DNA of 64,000 nucleotides from Anaerolineae bacterium (GCA_019637615.1 JAHBVJ010000004.1:265106-329105); one strand, 5' to 3'; positions 50,326-60,747 are shown, counted from the first letter of the stretch. The notes: generated by a model not told the origin, from the sequence alone. Made by a program: numbers and translations.

Positions 50326-50865
50326 TCAAGACTTGGCTTGCTCAAGTAGCTCAAGGATTTTGTCCATCACGAACTTGGCATACACCTGCTGGATGGCGGG
50401 CGACATGATCTTGCCGGAGAAGCTCTGGGCGATCCGCTCGATGTCCACTACGGCGACGCCCGTGATCTCCGCCAGTTCCGTGAACAGCGTGGCGCGGAGT
50501 TTCGCCAATTCCTGCTTGAGGATGTAGTCACGCGCTTTCAAAGCCACCTCGGAAGAAAGCCGCGCTTCCTCGCGCAGGTATTTCACGTAATTCTCGGTGA
50601 CTTCCGAAATCATACGCTCACGCTGCACTGCCATCGCCCGCCGATCCGCACGGGTAGCCTTGTAGTCTTGCAGCGACCGGATCAAGTTGCGTTGTAGCCC
50701 TTGCGTAGCCTCGATCCATGCGATGTCTTGCTGATGTACGACGTTGTAACTTGGGCTTGGGACGGGCATGAGGGCGTTTGACGCTTCAAGTTGTTGTTGA
50801 GGACTAGGTTCATCGGGTTCTTGGCCTTGCGCCAATTTGCCGATGTCGATTCTATCGTCACTCAC
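50326..50865 (-). CDS. Helical protein of unknown function
   Basis: A 179-residue soluble protein, mostly helical with high charge. After a disordered N-terminal ~45 residues (DEPSPQQQLEASN) come helical stretches (RNLIRSLQDYKATRADRRAMAVQRE, VKYLREEARLSSEVALKARDY) and a C-terminal EITGVAVVDIERIAQSFSGKIMSP. It is followed by the coiled-coil gene. No family recognised. It could partner the membrane-anchored protein, a guess from context. Confidence 0.5.
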   Translation of the reverse strand: MSDDRIDIGKLAQGQEPDEPSPQQQLEASNALMPVPSPSYNVVHQQDIAWIEATQGLQRNLIRSLQDYKATRADRRAMAVQRERMISEVTENYVKYLREEARLSSEVALKARDYILKQELAKLRATLFTELAEITGVAVVDIERIAQSFSGKIMSPAIQQVYAKFVMDKILELLEQAKS

Positions 50866-51239
50866 AGGGGTATTCTCCGCTATTCACTACCAATACGGTT
50901 ACTTACATACTGACCCCAACGGTCAGCGCACAGGATACGCGGTTGCCAGCCTAATTTCAAGACTAACCGCGAATCAGCAGCGTTTACTCATAATGCGCTA
51001 AGATCGCAGCTAGGGATGTCGTAACCTTGGACGTAGACTGTGTTGGGATGAGAAATCAAAATGCCAGACTGAATCTAGCTGGCGTCTGTATGTGGGATTG
51101 GTAGCTTGCCATGTCGCGTCCGGCAACCGTGGGTGAGTGTTTCCCCCTACACATTCTTGTGAAACACTACCCACGTCGCTTGCCAGTCGGAACGGACAAG
51201 GGAGTAATCAGGTTAAACCTTGCTGGTGGAAGACAGCCG
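50866..51239. other. 374-bp gap with several strong hairpins
   Basis: No gene. It holds CTGACC/GGTCAG (50910-50926), CGCGGTT/AACCGCG (50938-50971) and a long hairpin CGTGGGTGAGTGTTTC (51128-51143) with GAAACACTACCCACG (51161-51175), 15 bp with one bulged base. GGCAA (51122-51126) and TTGCC (51180-51184) extend it. On the minus strand it lies after the receiver-protein operon and before the next gene; it could be a 3' end structure or a structured RNA. No match to a known RNA class was evident. Confidence 0.5.
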
Positions 51240-51623
51240 CTAGTCCTTGCGTATCACGAGCGTTGGCGCTGGCACGAACTGCCCGACCACCGCCAGCAAG
51301 TGCTCCGGCAAAAATGGCTTGCTGATGAACGCCGACATCCCAAAGCGTTGGGCGATGCGCGCTTCGGCTTCACCCGTACGCGCCGTCACGGCGATGATCG
51401 GGACGGAACCGAGCTGTTTTTTCAGCGTCAGTGCCATCACCCGCCCATTAATGTCAGGCAGGTCGAAATCCATCAGGATCAAACTTGGCGGTTCCGCCCG
51501 CGCCAACGGCCCGGCCTGTAAGCCTTGAAGCACATGCTTGACTGTGTAGCCAGCCGACTTCAAAATACGGATGGTCATGTCCGCGTTTTCTTGGTTGTCT
51601 TCGACGAGTAGGATGTATGACAT
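51240..51623 (-). CDS. Single-domain response regulator
   Basis: A 127-residue receiver domain without output domain. Acidic pocket LLVEDN, phospho-acceptor in LILMDFDLPDI (near residue 52), VTARTG (Thr) and FISKPF (Lys) are all intact. It is the last gene of a four-gene unit and would be phosphorylated by the hybrid kinase, perhaps by phosphotransfer, or act as a phosphate sink. No DNA-binding domain, so the output is by protein contact. Confidence 0.9.
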   Translation of the reverse strand: MSYILLVEDNQENADMTIRILKSAGYTVKHVLQGLQAGPLARAEPPSLILMDFDLPDINGRVMALTLKKQLGSVPIIAVTARTGEAEARIAQRFGMSAFISKPFLPEHLLAVVGQFVPAPTLVIRKD

Positions 51624-51661
51624 GCGCGCCCCCGACGCCCGATAAACGGGTCAGTCTCGAT

Positions 51662-52015
51662 CTATAAAAGGTATTTATTCATAACGCCAGCAAGCTGGTC
51701 GATCATGTATGGTTTGGTGAGAACTTCGGTACAGCCAGCTTCTAGGCACTGCTCTTTTTCTGCTGGTAAAGATAACGCAGTTACCGCGATAACGGGGTGG
51801 GTATAGCCTTGTTCGCGGAGATGGTGGACGAATTCGAACCCTTCACGGCTGCGCTCCAGCATCATATCGACCAGCACCAACGCCGGTTCTTCGCTAAGGA
51901 TTGGCGTCGCTTCATCGACATTCTTAGCGATCTTGAGTTGATGCGGAGAGTTGCGCAGGTAGCGCGCCACTAAATCGGCATCGGTAGGGTCGTCTTCAAC
52001 GTAAAGAATGAGCAT
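51662..52015 (-). CDS. Single-domain response regulator
   Basis: A 117-residue receiver. YVEDDPTD (acidic pair), VLVDMMLE (phospho-acceptor near residue 50), VTAL (Thr) and LTKPY (Lys) are intact. It follows the hybrid kinase gene by 9 bp, so it is translated from the same message. Two different receiver proteins in tandem after one kinase suggest branching of the signal. Confidence 0.9.
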   Translation of the reverse strand: MLILYVEDDPTDADLVARYLRNSPHQLKIAKNVDEATPILSEEPALVLVDMMLERSREGFEFVHHLREQGYTHPVIAVTALSLPAEKEQCLEAGCTEVLTKPYMIDQLAGVMNKYLL

Positions 52016-52024
52016 GAGGTTCCC

Positions 52025-54523
52025 TTATTGAACAGTAGTTACCGGATCAGTGGCGGCGGGCAGCAGTTTTTTGACTGTCTCCAGCGCTTGATCAGGCGTG
52101 AACGGTTTACTGAGTGCGACAACAGCATTGCCTTCCAGCGGTAGATCGGCGTTGTCGTAGGCCGAGCAGATGATGACCGGAATATGCGCCGTTTGCTCAT
52201 CGTTTCTGAGCTTGGCTAACACTTCCTTGCCACTCACAGTCGGCAGGTGCATATCAAGAATGATCAGGTCAGGCAGCGTGCTGATGGCAATATCGACGGC
52301 CTGATCGCCGTTGTCGGTGTCAATCACCACATAGCCGACGCCTTCAAGCGTGGTGCGCATCAATGTGCGCGTGCTAACTTCGTCTTCGACCAGCAGAATC
52401 GTGTAGACGCTCATCACGTCCATCGCGGTCTGTTCAATCGAAGCATTGCTGAAGACTTCGAAGGCAGCTGTCAGTTTGTGCGGTGAGGTCGATTCAACAT
52501 CCGGCATCTCGGCGGGTGCCAGCGGCAGGGTGAACGAGAATACGCTGCCCTTGCCGAGTGCGCTCTGGACGGTCAGTTCGCCACCATGCAGTTGCACGAG
52601 CTGCTTGCTGATGTCCAGACCGAGACCAGTGCCTTTCAGTTGGCGCTGCATATCGTTGTCTACTTGCTTGAAGCGGTCGAAGATCGTGGCTACGGCTTTC
52701 TCTGGGATGCCGATGCCAGTATCGATCACCGATACGCGCACAAAATCATCTTCGGCACGTGCTTGCAGCGTGACCGAACCCGTATCCGTGAATTTGATCG
52801 CGTTGGACATCAAATTCAGCACGATTTGCCGGACGCGCTGTGCATCTGCCATCACGGCAGGCAGGTCGTCGGGGAAATCAGGGCGAATCTGGATGGGTTT
52901 CTCTTTCGCCAAGCCGACGGAGGTGGCGATCACGCCTTTGAACAACTCGCTTAACGAAATTGGAGTACGATGCAAATCCAGCTTGCCCGCTTCGATCTTG
53001 CTCAGGTCGAGGATGTCGTTGATCAGGCCGAGCAAGTGCTGACCGTTGGTCATGATCAACTGAATATCGCGTTGGTACACGGCTGGCAGTTTCTCATAGT
53101 CATACATGTGCGGCATACTCAGCATCGAGCTGGTGTAGCCGATGACCACGTTCAACGGGGTACGCAGTTCATGGGACATATTGGACAGGAACAAGGATTT
53201 TGCCTTGTTGGCTTGCTCTGCCTGAGAACGCGCTTCGATCAGGTGCTCATTCGCTTGCGCCAGTTCGTTGGTACGGGCAGCGACGCGCGCTTCCAACGTC
53301 GCGTACGAAGCCCTCAGTTCATGCAACATGCGGTCAAACGCCGTCGCCAACTGCTGGATTTCGTCGTGCGAGTGCAGCGTGGGGAGCTGCACATCCCATT
53401 GACCTTTACCAATCGCTTCTGCGACGCGGGAAAGCTGCTGTACAGGGCGCACGATCAGCCGCGCACTGAGTAGACCGATCACGCCTGCTGCCAGAATGGT
53501 CGCGATCAAGAATCCGAGGATGGCAGTGCGGGCGCTTTCTACTGAACTGAGCAAACTGTTGATCGGCTGCTCATAGATGATCGACCAGTTGATGTTATCA
53601 ATCGAGGGTGGCGTCACCTTGGCGAAAGTTTGCACGTTGTCGGGGCGGTCAACCGAGCCGAACAATTGCCCGGAAGCCTGCTGCTGCGCCAAGATCGGGC
53701 CAGCATCATTAGGCTTGTCTTTGTACAGCGTCGCATCGCGCTTGAGGATCGACGCATACAACTTATCGGGATCAGGGTTCACCAAATAAGTGCCATCGGG
53801 CTTGACGACATACACGGATTGGTCGGCTGCATCAGCCGTGACTCCCGCCAGCACGCTCCGAACGTCGATGGTGATGGCGAGGACGCTTGTCATGCTGCCA
53901 CTGCCCGAATACAAAGGCGTCGCATACGTCATGATCGGGATGTACGGCTGCGTGATGATGTACGAATTAACGACTTTGTCCTTGCTCAGATCGACGTCAG
54001 ATACGAACACCTGCCCCGACATCATGCTAGACGCGGAAACAAAGTAATCGGTCGCGTCCAAAGTGACCAGATCGTCGTGTACGACAATCCTGTCGCTGGC
54101 ATCTGCGCTGAGACTCGTGTCTTGGCTAATGTGGATGATCTCTTTACCGTCCACGTTCAACACGCGAATATCGCGATAATCGGTGTTGGCGATGTACGAA
54201 CTCAGCAGATCGCTCATGCGCTTGACGGAAGCATTATTCGCCATGTCTGGCAGCGCGATATCGGTAATGGCGCTCGCAAAACGGCGTGTTACCGGCGTTC
54301 GGCTGAGGAACAGCAGGTTGAGCTGAACACCCAATAGGCTGTCTTCCACGTTGGACTGCTGCAATTCAGCTTGACGGAAGGCTTCCGCTTTGGCCTTTTC
54401 GAACGATGTATCGATGGTCGTTTTGACCATGTACACGCCGAAGATGCCCGAAGGAATGAGCAGCACTGCCAAGAAGGCAACGATCAGTCTGGTTTGTAGG
54501 CTATTGCCAAGTAGTCGCAGCAT
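52025..54523 (-). CDS. Hybrid sensor histidine kinase with dCache-like sensor
   Basis: An 832-residue membrane kinase. Membrane helix 1 (about 13-33), an extracytoplasmic double-Cache-like domain (about 38-325, with [18 protein letters not shown] and [12 protein letters not shown] segments), membrane helix 2 (about 333-356), HAMP (355-405), coiled coil, and HisKA with [11 protein letters not shown] (His451). The HATPase has an N box ([11 protein letters not shown]), DTGIGI and GTGLGL, and the C-terminal receiver carries Asp757 (LIILDMHLP) and SKPF. All catalytic residues are intact. It is followed by two single receivers and preceded by a sugar-binding-protein gene, so the signal may be a sugar or related ligand bound by that protein. 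Confidence 0.93.
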   Translation of the reverse strand: MLRLLGNSLQTRLIVAFLAVLLIPSGIFGVYMVKTTIDTSFEKAKAEAFRQAELQQSNVEDSLLGVQLNLLFLSRTPVTRRFASAITDIALPDMANNASVKRMSDLLSSYIANTDYRDIRVLNVDGKEIIHISQDTSLSADASDRIVVHDDLVTLDATDYFVSASSMMSGQVFVSDVDLSKDKVVNSYIITQPYIPIMTYATPLYSGSGSMTSVLAITIDVRSVLAGVTADAADQSVYVVKPDGTYLVNPDPDKLYASILKRDATLYKDKPNDAGPILAQQQASGQLFGSVDRPDNVQTFAKVTPPSIDNINWSIIYEQPINSLLSSVESARTAILGFLIATILAAGVIGLLSARLIVRPVQQLSRVAEAIGKGQWDVQLPTLHSHDEIQQLATAFDRMLHELRASYATLEARVAARTNELAQANEHLIEARSQAEQANKAKSLFLSNMSHELRTPLNVVIGYTSSMLSMPHMYDYEKLPAVYQRDIQLIMTNGQHLLGLINDILDLSKIEAGKLDLHRTPISLSELFKGVIATSVGLAKEKPIQIRPDFPDDLPAVMADAQRVRQIVLNLMSNAIKFTDTGSVTLQARAEDDFVRVSVIDTGIGIPEKAVATIFDRFKQVDNDMQRQLKGTGLGLDISKQLVQLHGGELTVQSALGKGSVFSFTLPLAPAEMPDVESTSPHKLTAAFEVFSNASIEQTAMDVMSVYTILLVEDEVSTRTLMRTTLEGVGYVVIDTDNGDQAVDIAISTLPDLIILDMHLPTVSGKEVLAKLRNDEQTAHIPVIICSAYDNADLPLEGNAVVALSKPFTPDQALETVKKLLPAATDPVTTVQ

Positions 54524-54547
54524 AATTACCTATCATCTTAGAGTAAG

Positions 54548-54575
54548 GCGATGCACAACTCACGCTGTGCATCGC
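54548..54575. terminator. Hairpin between binding-protein and kinase genes
   Basis: GCGATGCACA and TGTGCATCGC form a 10-bp perfect stem with an 8-nt loop in the 121-bp gap between the two genes, both transcribed to the left. No T-run follows on that strand. It may partly end transcription or protect the upstream message, giving more binding protein than kinase. Confidence 0.5.
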
Positions 54576-54644
54576 AATCTCGCCATTTCCAAACACGCGA
54601 AGCCTTAATCAGGCGTTATCGGCGTCCAACGCTTCGCTCAATCA

Positions 54645-55727
54645 TCAACCACCAATGCGCACTGTGGGCGTCTGGTTATCATTCTCTGGCGAACCAGCCA
54701 GTGGGTCTGTCCATGTCTTGCCCGCGATATAGTCATCGATGTTAGCCGAGTCCACCACGGTGGAAGGCGTCATGACGTATTGCGGGACATCTTCGCCGCT
54801 CAAAATCTTGTTCATCGTGTCGATGACCGTCTCGCCAATCTTCGTGGGATAAACGCCTAACGTAGCCGTGAACTTGCCTTCTTTGATCAGGTCAAGCGTC
54901 GGTTGGTTGCCATCGATGGCGATGGTGTAAATGTCTTCGTTGACGATCAATCCCAGTTTTTCAGCCGCGATACCCGCGCCAATCGCCATCTCGTCGCTGT
55001 TGCCATAAAACAGATCGATATCGGGGAACTGGGTGAGCGCTTTCGTGGCGACTTCTTCACCACGTTCCCGCAGCCAGTCGGCTTTTTGCTCGCCAACGAC
55101 ATGCACGCCGGGGCATTCCTTCAGGCCAGCACGATAACCGAGTGTGCGTCGGCGCGAGAAAATGCTCTCGATGCCCGTCAGGATGAACACTTTACCTTTG
55201 GCCTTCTCGACCGTCGTGTTGTATTTTTTGGCAAGAAGTGCGCAGGTATATTTACCAAGTTTTTCCGCGCCGCCCCATTGGTCATAGCCAACGTAGGCAT
55301 CTACCTTGCCGCTGCTTAACGGGGTAATGGAGTTATACATAACGAAAGGAATTTTTTGCTCGTTCGCCATTTTCACGGCGTCGATGATGGCATCGCCGGG
55401 GTTGGTCGCGCTGACTGCCGCTACGCCATCTTTAATCAATTCTTTGACCAGATTGACCTGACCCGTAAAGTCGCCTTCGCTTTCGGGCGCACGTGCTTCG
55501 AGCGTCCAACCCAAATCGGTAGCTTTGGCCTTTGCCCCGTCGATGATGGCGACATGGAAAGGACTTGTGTAACCCGGTGGCACGATCCCAACGCGGTACG
55601 CTTTGCCAGCTTGAGCCGACGAAACAGGTTCTACAGGGGTCGAGTCTTTGGCGCTAACAGGCGAAATGGTCGCACTGAACCCGATGGCAGCGGTGAGAAC
55701 AACGCATAGGCTTATTTTGCGAAACAT
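54645..55727 (-). CDS. Periplasmic sugar-binding protein (substrate-binding protein, family 4-like)
   Basis: A 360-residue exported protein: signal peptide [19 protein letters not shown] ending near SPVSA, then a type I periplasmic-binding fold ([90 protein letters not shown]), as in ribose/xylose-type ABC transporter proteins. No permease or ATPase gene is nearby. Instead it heads the operon of the hybrid kinase, so it likely presents ligand to the kinase sensor, in the manner known for LuxP-LuxQ and TorT-TorS. This is inference from context. Confidence 0.85.
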   Translation of the reverse strand: MFRKISLCVVLTAAIGFSATISPVSAKDSTPVEPVSSAQAGKAYRVGIVPPGYTSPFHVAIIDGAKAKATDLGWTLEARAPESEGDFTGQVNLVKELIKDGVAAVSATNPGDAIIDAVKMANEQKIPFVMYNSITPLSSGKVDAYVGYDQWGGAEKLGKYTCALLAKKYNTTVEKAKGKVFILTGIESIFSRRRTLGYRAGLKECPGVHVVGEQKADWLRERGEEVATKALTQFPDIDLFYGNSDEMAIGAGIAAEKLGLIVNEDIYTIAIDGNQPTLDLIKEGKFTATLGVYPTKIGETVIDTMNKILSGEDVPQYVMTPSTVVDSANIDDYIAGKTWTDPLAGSPENDNQTPTVRIGG

Positions 55728-55918
55728 AACTTCCCCCTCTAACTTTAGTTTCTGAACTAAAGCATATCGGAGGATTCGCCGCCATTATTTCAAGAAAACA
55801 TAACAGAATGACAATGATCGTTTAGCACGCGTGATTTGTGAGTGACAATGGCGGTTTTGTGATGACTTTAATCAATAAGTAGCACAAAAGTATTAATATG
55901 TCTTACGATATATTATAC

Positions 55919-57631
55919 TTACTGACGCGATTCAGCCCGATAATGCTCTTGCAGAAGCCCGAAATTCTGATGCGAGATCGGGATCGCGCCCGTCTCATAA
56001 CCAGCCACATCATCCGTGCGCCAACCGAGATCATCCGCCACCTCGATGATGGAGTCGTTGGCTGCTTCACGGGCTTGGCGGAGCGCCTGTCCACTCTGGA
56101 TCGCTTCCGCCGAATGTGTGCCGTTTAGCCACCAGCGTCGCAGCCAGTACCAGCCTATCCACAGCCACGCGCCGCCCATGTACCCCGCTACCGGCACCAG
56201 ATCGCGCCACGGCAGCGCCGCCCACGCGCCCGGACGCAGCGTGATGTACTGGTATAACACCATTTCCCATGTCACGAGATAGCTGAACAGCGCGATAAAC
56301 CGTCGCAGCGGCGAATAATCGAGCAGTGCTGCCAGCGGCACGATCCACAGCACGTACCACGACATGTACCAGAACGAGGACACGAGCTGATAAAACACCA
56401 GAATCAAAGCCAGCGCGCGGATCGGGCGCAGCGGATCGCGATCTCGATACACGCTGTAAAGCTGCCACAGCCCGAAAATCGCTAACAGCGCGAAAGAGGT
56501 GCGCGAGATCAGTGCATTCGTGTTCGGCGTCCGCGATCCCGGTGCGTCAGATGGCTGCCCATCCAGCGCGGGGATCAACGTTTGCCGGATCACCGCCGCC
56601 GCCGAGCCAGTGTACATTTGAGAGCGTCGATCCAGACTCAGCACATCTTCGAGTTTGCCCGTCCAGAATGGCGCGGCGATCACGAAGAACAACGCCAGAC
56701 CGAGCACACCACTGAGCACGACATACCGGATCCGCTGACTTGGCTTCAGATCGCGCAGGGCGACGACGGCGATAATCGCAATCAGCGCCAGCGGCACGAA
56801 CTTGATCATCGCGGCAGCAAGGGCAGCCAGTGTAGCCGCGATATACCAGCGCCGCGCCAGCAAATACACGCCGAGCAGCATCACCGCTGCCATCAGTGTG
56901 TCGTTGTGTGCCCCTTCACCCGTCATCAGGATGATGAACGGATTCCACAGCCAGATATACAAACCGATCAGCATTCGGCGCGGTGCCAGTATGCGCAGCG
57001 TCAGTGCTACCAAGATGCCAGTGATCAAATAACCGAGGATTGCCACCAACTTGAACGCGATCACCGTCGCTGTCCGATCTTGCCCCGCCAAGCGCACCGT
57101 CGCCGCCGCGATCCATTCCCACGCTGGCCCATATGCGCCGGGGATTTGCTTCCACGCGGCGAATTCGTACAGCGGATCATCTTTCGCGACCTGTGCTGGC
57201 GTCACACGGAGCGGATTCTGCCCGTAGAAAACCGTGATCCGCCCGCGTATCGCATAATCAAACACGTCCGACGCATCGAACGTGTACATTGGCAGCAGCA
57301 CGGCGTTGAACAGCAGCCCCGCGCCAATCAAGAATCCGAAGGCAGTCTTACTCCTGATCGATAGCCGATGTACCTGCCCAAGTCCCAACGCATACAAACC
57401 AAATAGCAGCGCGAATCCCGCCACGTAAATCAGCAAACTCTCCGGCGTCAGCTTGCTCAACGTCGCCATCGTGGCTTGCGGCTTATCACCGAATTCCGCG
57501 AGACTGTAGCGTTGCGTGAATCCAAAATAGAAAACAAGTACAAAGATGGTTGCATACGACGTCAACCATACCAGCGGCGGCAGTTCGGCAAGGCGGCTCG
57601 GCAACGGTTTAGATTGAACAGGCAGCATCAT
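55919..57631 (-). CDS. GT-C type membrane glycosyltransferase with C-terminal Xre-like helix-turn-helix
   Basis: A 570-residue protein with about 12 membrane helices (residues ~20-490). The early loop with MYTFDASDVFDYAIRGRI has acidic residues where GT-C polyprenyl-sugar-dependent transferases (mannosyltransferase-like) place their catalytic acid, and later WNPFIILMTGEGAHNDTLMAAVMLL is typical. The last ~55 residues are odd: LRQAREAANDSIIEVADDLG followed by W and a VAGYETGAIPI motif read like an Xre-family helix-turn-helix, not like a glycosyltransferase tail. It is the last gene of a three-gene unit. Sugar and lipid carrier are not known. Confidence 0.78.
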   Translation of the reverse strand: MMLPVQSKPLPSRLAELPPLVWLTSYATIFVLVFYFGFTQRYSLAEFGDKPQATMATLSKLTPESLLIYVAGFALLFGLYALGLGQVHRLSIRSKTAFGFLIGAGLLFNAVLLPMYTFDASDVFDYAIRGRITVFYGQNPLRVTPAQVAKDDPLYEFAAWKQIPGAYGPAWEWIAAATVRLAGQDRTATVIAFKLVAILGYLITGILVALTLRILAPRRMLIGLYIWLWNPFIILMTGEGAHNDTLMAAVMLLGVYLLARRWYIAATLAALAAAMIKFVPLALIAIIAVVALRDLKPSQRIRYVVLSGVLGLALFFVIAAPFWTGKLEDVLSLDRRSQMYTGSAAAVIRQTLIPALDGQPSDAPGSRTPNTNALISRTSFALLAIFGLWQLYSVYRDRDPLRPIRALALILVFYQLVSSFWYMSWYVLWIVPLAALLDYSPLRRFIALFSYLVTWEMVLYQYITLRPGAWAALPWRDLVPVAGYMGGAWLWIGWYWLRRWWLNGTHSAEAIQSGQALRQAREAANDSIIEVADDLGWRTDDVAGYETGAIPISHQNFGLLQEHYRAESRQ

Positions 57632-57634
57632 GAT

Positions 57635-59335
57635 TTATCGCAGCACTTGTAAATCGAACGGGGCATCGATGAGGTCAAATGATACCCTGTCTTTCGGGTT
57701 CTTGACGGCGATCATCGTCACGCGGATATGACCCTGACTCGCAGGTGCATCCGAGCGAATTGGCAGACGGTAATCGTCACCGAAAATCTCACCAACGATC
57801 CAATTGGTCGTCGGGTGATTGCCATGTCCGGGAATGCTGTCAAATAATCCGTAGCCGTTGCCATTCGCGCCGATCACCTCGATCCGCACGAAGTAATCAT
57901 CCGTAACAGGTCTTGATATACTCCAATACAGCGTAATAAACACAGCGCGGTCAAGACCTTCAATGGTATATCCTACCAATCTCACGCCCGACTGAAACTC
58001 GCGTGGAGTACGAATCGGATAGCTGTCTATCATGGCTGGCGGACGCTGATAGAAACCTGCGATATACGGCGGGATGACGAATCCAGCCAGTAACACGCCG
58101 ACAACCACCACACCGATCAACCTTTCTCCGCGTCTTCCCAACTCCACCCATCCACTGACGAGCATGACGCATATCGCGCTCAACGCGGGCAGCAGATACC
58201 GCCCGTTCAGCAAATGGATCGTCTGGTAAAACAGCATCAGCGCCATCCCGCCCACGATCTGTGCTGCGACAATCATGATCAGCAAAATCGTCTGCTGCGG
58301 TATCTGCCGCCTGACGAATAGCCATCGTACGCCGCCTATCACCGCCAGCGCCAGCAGCCCGACGATCAACCCCTGTGCCCACGCTGGCAGCGCCACGTTG
58401 CCCCAACCGAACAAGCCAACGCTGCTGTGAACGAGGTAGCGCAGACCGTCCGGCACCAGCATCCACCCGCCATCGCTAGTCAGATTGCGCCAGATCGCGA
58501 TCAGCATCGATTCGCCCTTCGCGCTCAGGTTATTGAACGGCAGCAGAATCCCCGGCACGCTGCCGAGCACGATCATGCTGACAATGCCTACCACGACTGC
58601 ACCAACGATCAGCACGCCTCGCCGTCGCGCCTTCAGCACGATCACCACGCCGAACGGGATCAACATCAGCAGCAAATTCAGCTTGACCATCGCTCCAATG
58701 CCGATCACGAGCAGGATCATCATCCCCTCACGCAGCGACATCCCGACTCGCAGCGCACGCGCCAGCAGCCATGTGATCAACGTGCCGAGTGTCAACGTCA
58801 GCGCGTCATTCGTCACCATCGCCCCGTTGAACAGCGCCTGAGGCCACAGCGCAAATAGAAATGTACAAAGTACAAAGTGTTGAGCGCCGAGTAGGCGAAA
58901 CAAACGATAAGCGAAGGCGACAGCAGGCAGCGTCATCAACAGTGTGAACAATCTCAGAAAATGCAGCGCCGTTTCATCGCGTTCGGCACTGGCACTCGGT
59001 TGGCTGCGGTGCAGCGCATAATTCACGCTGCCATTGTTCGCGTAAAACTGCGGATTACGATCAGGCAGTTGGAACCCGCTAGTATCCGTGCCGGAAATCC
59101 TCAGCATTACCGCCATCAATGCGTAATACAACGGCGGCTGAATTGCCTCTGGATTCTGGGTAGCTTCTTCTGTCGTGGGCAGCCGCGCCAAATTCGCCAG
59201 CGTGACGGCATAGCTGAAGTGGCCCGGTTCGTCATACGCTTCCCACGCGGGTACACTCAAACTGTAGTCGATCCCGATTCCCCAGCGCAGCAGCAGGATC
59301 GTCAGCACAGCAATCAACGCAGCTCTCGTGCTCAT
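57635..59335 (-). CDS. DUF2142/GT39-like membrane protein
   Basis: A 566-residue protein with about 12 membrane helices and a soluble C-terminal beta domain. The first loop has YDEPGHFSYAVTLANLARLP and then QPPLYYALMAVM, the pattern of DUF2142 and related GT-C glycosyltransferases (acidic pair in the first extracytoplasmic loop). ATG 59335 overlaps the previous gene as ATGA; earlier in-frame starts would lie inside that gene. The last ~130 residues are beta-rich. It follows the GT4 gene and precedes another membrane transferase by 3 bp, so all three probably make one surface glycan or glycolipid. Confidence 0.75.
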   Translation of the reverse strand: MSTRAALIAVLTILLLRWGIGIDYSLSVPAWEAYDEPGHFSYAVTLANLARLPTTEEATQNPEAIQPPLYYALMAVMLRISGTDTSGFQLPDRNPQFYANNGSVNYALHRSQPSASAERDETALHFLRLFTLLMTLPAVAFAYRLFRLLGAQHFVLCTFLFALWPQALFNGAMVTNDALTLTLGTLITWLLARALRVGMSLREGMMILLVIGIGAMVKLNLLLMLIPFGVVIVLKARRRGVLIVGAVVVGIVSMIVLGSVPGILLPFNNLSAKGESMLIAIWRNLTSDGGWMLVPDGLRYLVHSSVGLFGWGNVALPAWAQGLIVGLLALAVIGGVRWLFVRRQIPQQTILLIMIVAAQIVGGMALMLFYQTIHLLNGRYLLPALSAICVMLVSGWVELGRRGERLIGVVVVGVLLAGFVIPPYIAGFYQRPPAMIDSYPIRTPREFQSGVRLVGYTIEGLDRAVFITLYWSISRPVTDDYFVRIEVIGANGNGYGLFDSIPGHGNHPTTNWIVGEIFGDDYRLPIRSDAPASQGHIRVTMIAVKNPKDRVSFDLIDAPFDLQVLR

Positions 59336-60747
59336 TTTGGCATCCTCAGCAAGCGCAGTCCCAACGCCGCGAGTCGCTGCTGCACCGGATATGGCATCAT
59401 TCGCGCGACCACAGGCCATAACCGCAGAGCAAGGCTGAAGCTCAACCGCCGTTGACGCACCGCCTCTCTCATTTGCATGATCAGCGTTTGGGCGGGCTGA
59501 ATCAGCGTCACCGGATGTCCGAAATCAGGCGCGTGCTGCGGATCAGCGACCCATTCGAGCAGCGGTTCAGCGGTCTTTGCGAAACCGAAGTGGTTCTTCA
59601 GCAGATCGCGCCCCTTCGCTCCCATCAACTTGAGTTCATTCCGATGCTCGACACACCATGCCAGACAGCTCGCCAGCGCGTGTGCATCCTCCGCCCGATA
59701 CACCAACCCCGCATCATGAGACCGAATTGCCGTCGCCAATTCCGTGAGCGACGATAGCACACACGGCAGTCCTGCCCGCAGCCAATCCAACACCCGCGTC
59801 CGGCTGCCCAACCTCGCCTCATACGCATACCGATCCGTACACACCGCCACATCGCTTTCAAGATAATACGCGGGCAAATCAGCATTACTCACCCAACCGC
59901 GCAATACATACCGATCCCGATGCACCGATTCCTCCACCCGCCGCTGAAACCGCCCATACGTCAGATCGTCGTGCCCCACGATTGTGCCGCCTGTCGCCAC
60001 CAAATACACGTACGCATACTGCGCCATGACCCTCTCCAGCGCATCTACCAGTGTATCGACATCCGTCCACGTGTTAAACCCGCCCGAATGCAAAATCACG
60101 AATGCATCTTCCGGCACAATTTCCCCCCGCAAATGGAATCCTGACTGCACGAAAGGGGCGGGTTCGCTGGCAATCGGGATCGTATGCGCAAACGCGTACC
60201 CCGCTGTGCGCTGATTTAGCCGCCCTACCGCGCCCAATTCCCCGATCAGTGCCCACTGCTGCCGATCAGATACCGTTGAGAAGCGATCCGCCCGCCCCAC
60301 CGCCCGATACTCCTGCCGCCAGAAGTAGTCGAGATGTGCGTCATCTGCATAAACCAAGGCCTTCAATTGGGCTTCTGCCATCAGGCTTCCATACAAATCA
60401 GCCCACAGTGGATGATAAGCCATCTTATCGGAACTAATCGATGCTGCTGAGGTTGTTACTGCCACAACGCACGATTTTTTTGTCTGTTCAATCAGCAATC
60501 GCAAGGCGCGCGGGTCATGCCAGATGGCATCCGCCACATTGTGATACGTCCACGTTGGATACGAGGTGGTGCGGATTGGCGGCAGATCGGGCGGATACAA
60601 ACCGTGCGTGCGGTTCGCGATCAGCGTAACATGATGCCCCGCGCCGATCAACGCTTGGAGGAAGTGCCACGTCCGCAGTCCACCGCCCGTCACTTGCTCT
60701 GTTTCGATGGGCAGCGGAGCTGCGCCGATCAGCAGTACGTCTGTCAT
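59332..60747 (-). CDS. Glycosyltransferase family 4 protein
   Basis: A 471-residue cytoplasmic GT-B enzyme. N-terminal GGGLRTWHFLQALIGAGHHVTLI is the acceptor-side fold. The C-terminal half has FVILHSGGFNTWTDVDTL, YVLRGWVSNADLPAYYLESDVAVCTDRY and a nucleotide-sugar part with LGSRTRVLDWLRAGLPCVLSS; the usual E-x7-E is partly changed (LTELATAIRSHDAGLVY). The last ~70 residues may bind the membrane by helices. It is the first gene of the three-gene unit and would transfer a sugar to a lipid or protein acceptor before the membrane enzymes. Confidence 0.85.
   Translation of the reverse strand: MTDVLLIGAAPLPIETEQVTGGGLRTWHFLQALIGAGHHVTLIANRTHGLYPPDLPPIRTTSYPTWTYHNVADAIWHDPRALRLLIEQTKKSCVVAVTTSAASISSDKMAYHPLWADLYGSLMAEAQLKALVYADDAHLDYFWRQEYRAVGRADRFSTVSDRQQWALIGELGAVGRLNQRTAGYAFAHTIPIASEPAPFVQSGFHLRGEIVPEDAFVILHSGGFNTWTDVDTLVDALERVMAQYAYVYLVATGGTIVGHDDLTYGRFQRRVEESVHRDRYVLRGWVSNADLPAYYLESDVAVCTDRYAYEARLGSRTRVLDWLRAGLPCVLSSLTELATAIRSHDAGLVYRAEDAHALASCLAWCVEHRNELKLMGAKGRDLLKNHFGFAKTAEPLLEWVADPQHAPDFGHPVTLIQPAQTLIMQMREAVRQRRLSFSLALRLWPVVARMMPYPVQQRLAALGLRLLRMPK

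Noticed and set aside
56582..57364. A 260-codon frame, very rich in His, Gln and Arg, antisense to the GT-C gene
   Set aside because: The composition is what results from reading hydrophobic membrane helices backwards; not a real protein.
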